This document shows, one piece after another, positions 57,701-64,000 of a stretch of 64,000 bases of DNA. The DNA is from Edaphochlamys debaryana (Eukaryota; Chlorophyta; Chlorophyceae; Chlamydomonadales). Position 1 is the stretch's first letter. Every line of letters starts with the position of its first letter. The position numbers and the translations under genes are program-made. The stretch lies in the NCBI GenBank assembly GCA_016858145.1, contig JAEHOE010000027.1, positions 1,037,911-1,101,910 of the forward strand, written 5' to 3'. The notes beneath the pieces are model-generated. The model ran no database searches and had not been told where the DNA came from. It saw nothing but the letters and a program-made list of their open reading frames with translations.

Positions 57701-58740
57701 GCGTCGGGCGGTGCGTACTTGCGCTTGGACACCTTGGCGCCCGCCGTGGCCGCCCAGCGCTCCGCCCGTTGCTGCAGGAACTGTCGCTTGACCAGGCTCA
57801 GGTACCGGCGACGCGCCAGCTCCATAGCAGCGAAGGCCTGCGCACGCAGCTCCTCCTGTCGGCGCAGCTCGCGCCTCGCTTGGCGGGCCAGCTTGCGGTT
57901 GATGCTGCGCGTGACGCGGCGCAGGATCATGCAGCCCAGCCTCCACTGGACGTGCTCCATCCAGTCATCCAGCTGCTCGTCTAGCTCCGCGTCATCATCA
58001 GACTCCTCCTCACTGCTGGTTGAGTGCCAGTCCTCGTCCTCGGCGTCGGCGGTGTAGGCACCGAAGGTGTCGTACGGCTGCACGGGGCCGTCGACAGGGC
58101 TGGCCGCGATCAGGCGCGCGATGGCCCTGGGGCAGTGCGGGAGGGGAACCCAGATGCCGAAGGTGGTGGCGCCGTAAGCAATAGTGCGGGCACCGAGATC
58201 GCAGAGCAGGTGGAGGGCACGAGCGAAGGACACGCTGTAGACGTCATGGTCAATCAGGCCGCAGCCGGGGAGGAAGCAGGAGCCCTTGGCCTGCGACTCA
58301 GTACCGGCGGTGCCGGGAGCCGAGGACTCACCAGTCTCGAGGGGCTCCGCAGCGGGGCTGCGACCGGCGGCGCCGGGCCCGTTGATGCTGCGCTTGGCGG
58401 GGGTGTTGGCTTTGACCCAGAGGGGCAGCTGGCGCGGAGTCGCACTGCACTTGCTGTCGGGCAGCTCCTCCTTCCTCCGTTCGCCGGCGGGGCCGGGAGC
58501 GGGGTCACCGTTGGCGGAGGCGGGTTGCTCGTCCTGCGCGGTGGCGTCGGCGCAGACCTCGGGCTTGGCCGCGAGCGGCGGGGCCGGCTCGAGCAGCTTT
58601 GCAGACGAGGAGAGCTTGGACTCGGGCTCAGGCTTGGACTCGGGCTCGGACTCTACCCCCCCCCTGCTCGAAGCCGGGGCTGCCGCTAGGGCGCAGAAGC
58701 GGATGGTGTTGTCCGTGTACCGGTTGCAGAGCCAGAGCCG
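51772..58740 (-). CDS. Retrotransposon pol: RT, RNase H, C5-methyltransferase-like, integrase, PHD finger, second methyltransferase-like domain
   Basis: The frame is open from about 58740 to a stop at 51772. Residues below count from 58233, where GTG is not a real start: the frame continues upstream and probably depends on the protease frame. A membrane-like segment FTFAIVMLVFLGCW lies near residue 195. RT shows YCADARRIN (~455), TKCDCRAAFNQLPL (~500) and the catalytic FVDD (56548-56559). RNase H shows HTDFSNVGIS (~708) and VTDHAPLLWLM (~778). A methyltransferase-like domain spans ~970-1150. The integrase has an HH...CPLC zinc site (~1415-1460) and catalytic D, D and E in WHVDLAGPL, VVTDGGTEF and NGAAERVV (~1483, 1543, 1581). 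A complete C4HC3 PHD finger follows (~1773-1825), then a second Rossmann-like domain (~1995-2120). The long intact frame contrasts with the broken gag side. Confidence 0.92.
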   Translation of the reverse strand, partial: RLWLCNRYTDNTIRFCALAAAPASSRGGVESEPESKPEPESKLSSSAKLLEPAPPLAAKPEVCADATAQDEQPASANGDPAPGPAGERRKEELPDSKCSATPRQLPLWVKANTPAKRSINGPGAAGRSPAAEPLETGESSAPGTAGTESQAKGSCFLPGCGLIDHDVYSVSFARALHLLCDLGARTIAYGATTFGIWVPLPHCPRAIARLIAASPVDGPVQPYDTFGAYTADAEDEDWHSTSSEEESDDDAELDEQLDDWMEHVQWRLGCMILRRVTRSINRKLARQARRELRRQEELRAQAFAAMELARRRYLSLVKRQFLQQRAERWAATAGAKVSKRKYAPPDANTKSATPARWRLNSYKTFTFAIVMLVFLGCWRLSDATPNCVPHPAYPQGGQWLAPSWAQLEQSPATTPLEQAMRRIQLRDPAPPARRSPSQAPPAGSPSAETPLAEPPSTFVTGTAPASASSVERPAAPPTEPPNVAASRPSAANVTTPDGARAPPEDSTLVKQEAGYTLCIRPDMTEEQRDSLKTLFSKYDHLFVRSLKDIGCYRGELGPMRLELKHSNPILEAPRRHSAAERLVEDAKCRELYGDIIEPSNSTQYAMNVTLPRKKGIDGSYESNEYRYCADARRINAASVRDYFRPPAPEDLFDCILGARFITKCDCRAAFNQLPLAEEDRDKTSFWWNNTLWRYKRLMYGAVNATAAWQRVLSHHVRKYGLQDCVYLFVDDAAVTGRTAEEHEQNLARFLAMLDEINIKLHPDKTVVAADKIEFLGHMVSADGLRPVQAKVAAIQAIQPPRSLTELQALLGLCNYYRCYIPRFACIANPLYELTKKGVTWGPETWQPRHQEALDQLKAEFSTNDRLLRKPDPNRQLILHTDFSNVGISAVLGQLDDEGHEYMVACISRSLNVHKRNYTSYKGEMLAACWAMKMLRPYLIGPRFILVTDHAPLLWLMENQNLVGQYARWALLMQEYDFDVAHRPGQLHYNADTLSRSPLPSSADGSGARMDEDSDAKPPPPRLVPYPTVTPSAEPTALMSAVQVLALCAREEYSLLATVTGQGPALAPSPDEWLAGGNGTASDPVERFADPECTAAQLLTRQANLTANRVVREARDALRATSLSPPRPRRVAEGRTAALDTSLLSHHFLEHALTEGLVVVECGTSAATGLEACLRAGWTVRRYHTLGAPAQEHSLLRRRLGWLRASFPRQLRGSAVESPWAALPPGPLTNDHLLAASARSGQQWLVLGNLDSTLAPPDRVLELLGRLQELQPRLPPGFLLEREPPASADTPFGTCLTLDTAAMGRAQHSLRAFCTNLAAPEHLRKVATSGAWSPSNLSAAAAAPSRRLPLCEAPLSEPYSACDVPGRPVTVLPPGNLATIQLASTASAVPSPLLPEEIAALTGLEPASLLERRNDGTLAVPSAIDALQQGLQTPAAARIFLCAQALQRAFVTAHHMARMPPQQAPPAAPLGGGREIENNTAAQPAALVTTALQHHQSNEHWTSALVSAVADAQESRYCDPWEDKQLLHYLAQGTCPAGIVGEAARRVARRAINYRFDDRSNRLYRRMPNSTMREVPPPERRQAIIQEPHHRLGHWGARRTLCLVQNGYWWQGMSRDVEYVVQRCPLCDRANTVGNVTPPELHPLPIRGPFFRWHVDLAGPLTRTSSGYEYVMVCVEAWTKHVEMIPLRSKGSEEVANAFLANVLARFSAPAEVVTDGGTEFQGAFAALLEQCFIDHRHTSPNHPQANGAAERVVQVCKRSLRKYCAQYASAERWDEYLPCVLMGYRCSPQKSTGKSPFELMYGAPPAVPLGAAELWAEAIDPDADPQRADQLVMLRSHNVQQAAPFNGQNLLTAQWRDRHNYARVRFNVGDYVYVILRNQNNTLQLPVRDTVLRIVAVSPEGVAELMGRDGTIRKEHVSNLAPCHLQDLDPIVDPRIAVPPLDLPCEICAFPGDESKMVMCDGCGTGWHLYCLRPPLQRVPRGTWTCPDCHARGVTPATIDRLPAPVPREAPQPQIFPSAQARRRLNEAKALEGVPCSRKVRDPATNTFVNRRGTLHYKSDEPRSRPVEARYTDGTTERLTLRAAKACAQPSTTALVTAAGGPPLVLPDTWDLSSPSARAAALLQLRSVPGLASSLPKSFPTGTHPAPAEEALNLLLDHLDASRSPVILDPCAGDETLANALRARGYSVCANGDRATEAPGWPRLDPLQPGTYRRLATPGESWLIISAPHPELLPFWLPLAIAMVPLVVAFIPRHMLTAPPDAWAALLNTFTEDERLAIITGDTCGYVNGKPGAWLLVFRDATMRAQLMRGIGNGRAGHWVHA
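51850..52260 (-). other. C-terminal Rossmann-type (SAM methyltransferase-like) domain in pol
   Basis: VILDPCAGDETLANALRARG (52187-52246) resembles the DPFAGxGT SAM-binding motif of amino-methyltransferases. LIISAPHPELLPF (52036-52075) sits where such enzymes carry D/N/S-PP-Y/F/W, but the two prolines are not adjacent. WLPLAIAMVPLVVAFIPRHML follows as a hydrophobic strand region. The domain ends the polyprotein, after the PHD finger. It may be a degenerate DNA or RNA adenine methyltransferase, or a non-catalytic relic. Confidence 0.5.
52765..52915 (-). other. PHD finger in the integrase C-terminal region
   Basis: Residues CEICAFPGDESKMVMCDGCG and then GWHLYCLRPP and WTCPDCHARG supply the full C4HC3 zinc-ligand set and the conserved Trp. 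PHD fingers commonly read histone H3 N-terminal tails. Placed after the integrase core, it could steer integration to chosen chromatin, in the way chromodomains do in chromoviruses. That function is inferred. Confidence 0.9.
54780..55330 (-). other. Domain resembling a cytosine-C5 DNA methyltransferase, inside pol
   Basis: Between RNase H and integrase the protein reads VVVECGTSAATGLEACLRAG (55210-55275), which aligns with the SAM-binding motif I of C5 methyltransferases (typically DLFSGxGGxxxxLxxAG). Further on, WLVLGNLDSTL (54982-55015) takes the place of motif IV, whose catalytic Pro-Cys-Gln is absent. GFLLERE (~54900) sits where the ENV motif belongs. LDTAAMGRAQHSLRAFCTNL (54789-54850) resembles the motif VIII QRRxRxxxxN region. 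Order and spacing fit, but the lost Cys predicts no standard catalysis. Homology is inferred by eye only. Confidence 0.55.
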
Positions 58741-59905
58741 AGTGCGCCAGGAGGGCGGTGTCGTCGACGGGGTAGCTCAGCCAGTACTCGTCGCCTGAGG
58801 TGCGGACGCTGATGTTTGCCCGCAGCAGGGAGAGGAATGGGCGCCCAAACACGATGCCGTAGGGCAGGTCCTCCACGGGCAGGACGGGTGCTACGGGCAC
58901 TTGCACCATGATCGCTGCGGGTTCACCTGGGGCGCCGTCGCGTCCCAGGGTGCCGTTGATGAAGATGCGTACGTCGCGTGCCGTGCGCTTGGTGGAGTAG
59001 CACGACTTCTTGACACCGCGCGCTCCGAAGACCTTGATCACCTCGTCCTCGTGGTAGAGACCGGTGGTAGTGACCGCTGTGTCTTGCAGCACGGCAACGG
59101 GGACGCCGTTGAAGAGGTCTTGCCGCATGAGGCAGCATGCCCCGGTGAGGCCCATGTCGACGCCGTACGACGCCGACGTGATGTCGAACCCCGCGCACGT
59201 GATCTCGATCTTGGGGAGGCCTTGTGACTCCCACCGGGATCGCTCGTTGTCGCCAAACAGCAGACCGGTGCACAGGTCGTTACGGTCCATGGGCGTGATG
59301 TCGTCAGTGAGTGAGGACCCGTGGTAGCAGGCGGATGCCAGGACGCAGACGGGAGGCGGCGGCCTCGGCAGGGCGACCGCGGCTTCGCGTTCCGTATAGC
59401 GCTGATACGTGTCCGCGCAGCCCTCGCCGAAGATCACGTCTCCTACCATGATGGCCGAAGCCCGGCGCCACATGTAGGCTTGCTGGCTGGCCGGCAGGGC
59501 TTGGGGGTCCGAACCAGGTTGCTCGGCCGGTAGCGGAGGCACGAGGGCATCGCGGACTATTGGGGCAGGCAGCGGTGGCGGCAGGTAAGGGTACCGCGAC
59601 GCCAGAGCCGCAGTCAGCACCGGGGCCTTGGGGGCGAGCTCGGCCCCCGCGGGACGCGGGCCTTGGTCCGCCGAAGCTGCCACCTCCGGAGCTGCGGGCG
59701 GAGCCCGAGTCGCGGGGCTCGCGGTCGCTTGGCGCTTGGGCGAAGGCACCGCAGGCGGGGCCTGGGCGCCAGCCTCAAGCGCTTCTCGGTTGCGCACCTG
59801 GGCGCTGCCGCTGGGACCCGCCGCCGCGGCGTCGTGGGCCCGGCGGCTGCGGGCGGCTGCGGGCGTTGCCGAGGTCGAGGGCCCGGCGGCTGCGGCAGGG
59901 GGCAC
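58628..59905 (-). CDS. Retropepsin-like protease frame of the retroelement
   Basis: About 425 residues are open from an ATG at 59905; the frame probably starts further upstream, before a frameshift near 60020. The first ~110 residues are Ala/Pro-rich. The core reads NGVPVAVLQDTAVTTTGLYH near 59060-59120 and, ~80 residues later, GIVFGRPFLSLLRANISV, matching the D-T-G and I-hLGRDFL layout of retroviral-type aspartic proteases. The usual DTG is DTA here. The frame ends at 58628 and overlaps the pol frame by about 110 nt in a +1 relation, which could be either a recoding site or a simple mutation. Confidence 0.7.
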   Translation of the reverse strand: MPPAAAAGPSTSATPAAARSRRAHDAAAAGPSGSAQVRNREALEAGAQAPPAVPSPKRQATASPATRAPPAAPEVAASADQGPRPAGAELAPKAPVLTAALASRYPYLPPPLPAPIVRDALVPPLPAEQPGSDPQALPASQQAYMWRRASAIMVGDVIFGEGCADTYQRYTEREAAVALPRPPPPVCVLASACYHGSSLTDDITPMDRNDLCTGLLFGDNERSRWESQGLPKIEITCAGFDITSASYGVDMGLTGACCLMRQDLFNGVPVAVLQDTAVTTTGLYHEDEVIKVFGARGVKKSCYSTKRTARDVRIFINGTLGRDGAPGEPAAIMVQVPVAPVLPVEDLPYGIVFGRPFLSLLRANISVRTSGDEYWLSYPVDDTALLAHSALALQPVHGQHHPLLRPSGSPGFEQGGGRVRARVQA

Positions 59906-60009
59906 CTCAGGGGGCCGGCTGCGCTCCTTGCGCGGCGGTGGCGGGGCAGGCTGAGGTGCCGGGAGCGGTCGCTGCTCCCGCCAGCCGATGGTCTGCCCCT
60001 TGAAGGCGA

Positions 60010-63000
60010 GCCAGTCCCGAGCTTACGGCACCAGTCGATGTAAGCACCGATGAAGTGGGTACTGGAGTGGATGTGGCGCTCACTCTGGCGGTAGACGGAG
60101 ACGTTGGGGCGATCTAGGTCGGGCCCATGCGCGCCAGCACCTCCTCCGTCCACCGGCACTCACGGCGAAGCTGCTTGTCACCTCGGTCGTACGCCTTGGC
60201 CAGGGGGAGCGCAGGCAGGTCCTCAGGCCATGGTTGCAGATCGACCTCGTTAATGGGCTGGAAGAAGCCCTTGATGTCCAGGCTGCCGAGCGAGTCCTGC
60301 AGCTCCGGGGTCCACCGCAGCAGCGTGGGTCCGCCCAGCAAGGCGTGCAGCAGGCAGTAGTCCTGGCTGTGCCGCGACCAAGGTGGGTAGCGCAGCGGGT
60401 TGCCGAGCCGGGGGCCGGCACCTCGGTAGTTCTCGTGACCAGGGAAGACGGCCAGATCTCGGTAAGCCTGCAGCTTCGTCGCCTCGCGCAGACAGCTGCA
60501 GAGGGTGCAGGGGCGGCGTGAGCCTGAGAGCCGTCCAGGCGTCCCAGGGGATCGGCTGCGGGACCTCTGCGGAGAGCCCGAAGGTCGGCGGCCGCCAGCT
60601 CCACCACTGCCACTGCGGCGGGGTTGACGGTCGCCTGAACGCTCGCGCTCGTGGTCACGGCCTCGGCTCTCAGCACCTCGGTCGCGGGAGCGGCCGCGGC
60701 TGGACTGACGCCCTTCATCTCGGGATGAGGCGGGACGCCGTGGGTGGGTCGTGCGTAGCCAGGGCCTGGATCTCGGGACCCCCTTCGGCGGAGCCGAGGC
60801 GGCGGACGTCGGCGCTTGGGTGTGGTGCGGCTCCACCTCCTCGAGTTGGGGCCCAGACAGCTCCCCTCGCGCGTCAGCCTCCGCCAGCTCCTCGTCCTCG
60901 TACACGAGCATCTCCTCCTCGTCCAGCTCCCCCGCAGTGTCGAGGCTGGTGGCGAAGGCCACGCCGGCGCCGTCCGCGGGGCTCCAGTCCCATATGCGAA
61001 TGCGGCGGTAGCTCAGCCCCAGCGCAGACGCCAGCGGGCGAGCGCAGTCTGCTGGGATCGAACCGTACGGTGGGGGATGTGCACGGAGACGGTCCTGAGC
61101 CGGGCCTCGGCCTCGTCCACCGGGGGTGGCGAGGGCTCAGAGGGCAGCAGGGCCGTGGCGTAGTAGGCGCGGAGCGAGGCTGCCACCTTCTCCAGCTCCG
61201 GCGTGCCGGAACCAGCGCCACGTGGCCGTTGATGGTCTCGTCGCCCTGGTGCACCCGGAGCGGAGCGGATGTGGCGGGCGCGGGTAGTAGTCGTACAGCA
61301 TGCCGCACTGGTTGGAAAAGCGGCCCGCCCCACAGCAGGTGAAGAGACCGGCCGCCCAGTCGTCGGGGACGACCAGGAAATCCCCGCAACGCGCAGCTCG
61401 GACGCGGTGCCAGGCGTGATGACGTTCCACACGCGGGCGATGCCGAGGGGTCGGCTGCTCTGGCGCAGGGACTTGACGCCGGCGTTACAGGGCTCCAGCT
61501 TGACGCCGAGGCTCTCGTACAAGCTCTGGACCATCAGGCCCACCGTGTTGCACATCGTGTCGGGACCGATGCCGGGAGGGAAGATCAGGGTGCCGTCGGC
61601 CTTGAGCAGGCCAGCGCCGCGCTTGGGGTCGCTGTTATCGATGTAGTGGAGGGAGCCGGCGAGCTCGCTCTTCAAGTACCGCTTGATCTCCTCTACCTTG
61701 GAGCCGGCGGTGGCGGCCGTGGATGAGCAGGCGAGGCGGAGGCCTCGGGCGCCACCTCGGGGGTCTTGAGCAGATCTAGCAGCTCGGCCATCATCTTGCC
61801 CAGGATCTCGAGCGCCGCCGCCGTCTTGCCCGGCGCCATGGGGCCGAAGCGGACGTTAGAGCTGCCGTCCTTCATGTGCGAGAAGGAGACCTGCTCCACG
61901 GGCGGCAGGCGCATGGAGCTGGGCAGCGCCCGGGGGCAGCTGCCGGAAGCTGGCAGGCATGGGCTCCTTGGTGGTGTTGAAGGCCGCGGCCGAGGAGGCC
62001 TGCGGTGGCCACACGGTCTGGCCCTGGATTGGCGTTGGCGGCCCAGTCGGGGACACGGCGGGCCGGTCTCCTTGCTGGCGAAGCTGCCGACGCTGTTGCA
62101 CGCGCTCATACCCCCCCCAGCTGGGAGACCGAACCGACGTGGCCAGGGCTGCGCCGGGGCGTGCCGTACTCCACGTACGTGACGAACGTACTGTTGTACG
62201 GGTGCTGGGCCACCGAGAGAACGTCCGTGTGCAGAGCGGACGCCGAGCTCGGCGCGTACGAGGATGGCGGCGAGGGGGGGGTGGGTGAGCGAGAAAGGGG
62301 GGGCGGGCAGGGGGGCGGGGGCGGCGGCGGCGGCGGGGCGGGGGGCGCCGGGGCCCGGAGGGAGGCCGAGGACGAAGGCACTGCAGGCGGAGCCTGAGGG
62401 CCCTGGCCGTAGCCGTAGCTGTGGCCGTACGACGAGGGCGGCGGCGTGGAGTAGCCGTAGCCGTAGCCGTAGGACGCGGGACCCTGGCCGTAGTGCAGCG
62501 CCGCAGGCGGAGCCTGGGACTGCAGGTACGGCGAGGCCTCAGCAGCGTAGGCCGCGTGCTGCGGGTTGCCCTTGCCTCGGTTGTTGTCCTTGGGCTTGGC
62601 GTAGTCCTGCCTGCGGGGGCGGTCGCCCTGCGGCTGCTGCTGGCGCGGCGCCGAGAGCAGCGCCGCGTACTCCGGCTTCTTGCGGACCAGCTCCGCCCAG
62701 GCGTTGTCCATGTTGATGGACTTGGGGTGGCCGGGCAGCGCGGTCAGGTTGCCGGCCTTGGCGTTGGCCGTGCAGAAGTCCACCGAGTGGTGCTTGGCGT
62801 TGCAGAAGGAGCAGTCGCCCGTGGAGCCGGTGGCGGGGCCGGGCTCCGCCTTGGGCCAGCGGGGCTTGCTGCCGCCGCTCGACTGCTGCTGCTGCTGGCG
62901 CCCGCCCGCCTGGCCGCCGTAGCCCTTGCCGTGGTCCTGGCGACCGGAGTGCGTGGCCAGAGCCGAGACGCTGTTGGCCATGCGCTCGATCTGCGACGAG

Positions 63001-63797
63001 AGGCGGGCGATGTCGGCCGAGCCCACGCCGGGGCGCTGGTGCTCTCGGAGACGGGGCCAGCAGACGTGGCGAACGCCTTGAACTTCTTGGGGTCCTTGAC
63101 CTTGCTGTCGGCGGCCTCCTGCTCGACCCGGAAGGCACTGTAGATCTCGTGGCAGCGGACGATGGCCTTGGCGAGGTCCCAGGCGGTGGGGTCGCTGTCC
63201 TCCTTGCCCAGTAGCTGACCTTGATGGTGTCATTCATGAAGCTGGCCTTGACCCAGTGCGACTCCATGACGGCCCGGAGCCAGCGCTCGGTGCGGACGCG
63301 CCTCGAGATGCTGGCCTCGCTGATGGGCCTGACGATGGAGAGGAAGCGGGCGCCCGCCGTCATGGGGTCCTCGAGGGGCTCGACGCCGAAGTTGTCGTAG
63401 CTCTTCTTGGACGTGGGGTCCTCGCGGCCGAACTTCTTGGCCAGGGCCTCCAGCAGGTACTCGCAGGCGTCGAGCTTGAGGTCAGGGAGCTTGGCCTGGC
63501 CCTTGTACTCGGGGGGATTGGCGACGCCGGCGTGGAGCAGGGTCCACTTGTCCTTGTGCTCAGTCAGGGCCTCGGCGCCCTCGGTCGCACACCAGCCTTG
63601 CACGACCAGGTTGAGGTTGTTGCCCCCATCCTTGGTGAGCCCACCGGCCATGCGGCGAGGATGAGCTCGGCTATCAGGGCCTTGTTGTCGCCTCGGTCGC
63701 TCATGGCCCACTGCTTGACGAACAGGCGAGCGGACTGCAGGAAGGCGGGAAGGGAAGTTGGCTTAGCATCGAAGCTGGGGCAGTTGCGGTCGCCCAT
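60010..63797 (-). pseudogene. Gag-like region with zinc knuckle, broken by many frameshifts
   Basis: Protein-like sequence continues along this stretch but jumps between the three minus frames. Open segments are 63797-63564, 63711-62539, 63233-62106, 62109-61693, 61675-61013, 60962-60114 and 60159-59614. Apparent single-base shifts fall near 63655, 63212, 63045, 62105, 61390, 61240, 61035, 60118 and 60020. The start is probably ATG 63797 (MGDRNCPSF) or further upstream, outside the window. A CX2CX4HX4C zinc knuckle, CSFCNAKHHSVDFC, lies at about 62771-62812. Tyr-Gly-rich and Pro-rich repeats follow (62290-62500). I describe it as disrupted and do not join the segments. Assembly error in homopolymers is an alternative to true decay. 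Confidence 0.75.
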
Positions 63798-64000
63798 GTC
63801 TTCGTCTTCACTCCACCTGGGCGGAGCCCGGGGAGCTAGCTGGGCAGCAGGTGCCGGCGCAGGCAGCGCCGGGGCGGGAGGAGGTTGCTCCCCGTCGCCC
63901 TCCTCAGCAGGTGCTAAGTCTAGAGCCCCCGCAGCCGCAGGCTGGGGAGGCTGTGCTTGATCGGCCGGGGCGGGGCCCGGCCGAGATCTTGCTGCTCACC

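Larger units (their letters stand above)
51015..64000 (-). mobile_element. Large Ty3/gypsy-type LTR retrotransposon with methyltransferase-like and PHD domains, 5' end outside window
   Basis: The element runs on the minus strand for at least 13 kb. From its 5' side it carries a frameshifted gag region with a zinc knuckle, a retropepsin-like frame, an intact ~6.9 kb pol frame, a polypurine tract and an LTR-like block ending at 51015. Order RT, RNase H, integrase fits Ty3/gypsy. It lies inside exon 8 of the LysM gene: the LysM reading stops at 51014 and the element's terminal bases begin TGTCAG (CTGACA on its own strand, i.e. ending in CA). The target duplication and the 5' LTR cannot be checked because the other end is outside. 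The intact pol points to a fairly young insertion. Confidence 0.9.

Overview
The window reads as nuclear DNA of a volvocine or chlamydomonad green alga. It is very GC-rich and its genes are split into many short exons by G- or C-rich introns with GTGAG-type donors and CAG acceptors. Its proteins carry long Ala, Gly, Pro and Gln tracts, one 3' end has the algal poly(A) signal TGTAA, and one gene encodes a secreted LysM and Pro-rich wall-type protein. The species cannot be fixed from the sequence alone.

Layout, left to right. (1) 1-1800: two tandem copies of an ~898 bp unit, each with one tRNA-Asn(GTT). (2) 1914-3588 (+): a small multi-exon gene for an unrecognised protein with one clear membrane segment. 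(3) 4323-4555: a 217 bp hAT-type MITE with perfect terminal repeats and an 8 bp target duplication, followed at about 5160-6560 by a 144 bp minisatellite. (4) 7332-19252 (-): a RAD16-type SNF2 helicase/RING protein for global-genome nucleotide excision repair. (5) 20157-34207 (+), divergent from RAD16: a CASTOR/POLLUX-family cation channel whose cytosolic domain is split by a low-complexity insert of ~1,500 residues. (6) 34208-36895: no gene seen. (7) 36896-46181 (+): a TTC27-family TPR protein. (8) 47123-51014 (+): a secreted multi-LysM protein gene, cut in its eighth exon by a retrotransposon. (9) 51015 to the window end (-): a very large Ty3/gypsy-type retrotransposon whose 5' end lies outside.

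The retrotransposon is the most unusual object. Its pol frame runs unbroken for about 6.9 kb: reverse transcriptase, RNase H, a domain resembling a cytosine-C5 DNA methyltransferase, a DDE integrase, a PHD finger, and a C-terminal fold resembling a second SAM-dependent methyltransferase. Both methyltransferase-like domains have altered catalytic motifs. The gag and protease side is split by many frameshifts.

Two patterns cross gene boundaries. Exon edges, often with their splice site, recur as degraded copies about 90-170 bp away in the neighbouring intron or 3' flank of three genes. A GGTTGACGGTTG-like motif clusters in introns beside exon borders and in places enters coding sequence. The host genes have no evident shared pathway; they look like an ordinary gene-dense nuclear segment reshaped by local duplication and transposition.
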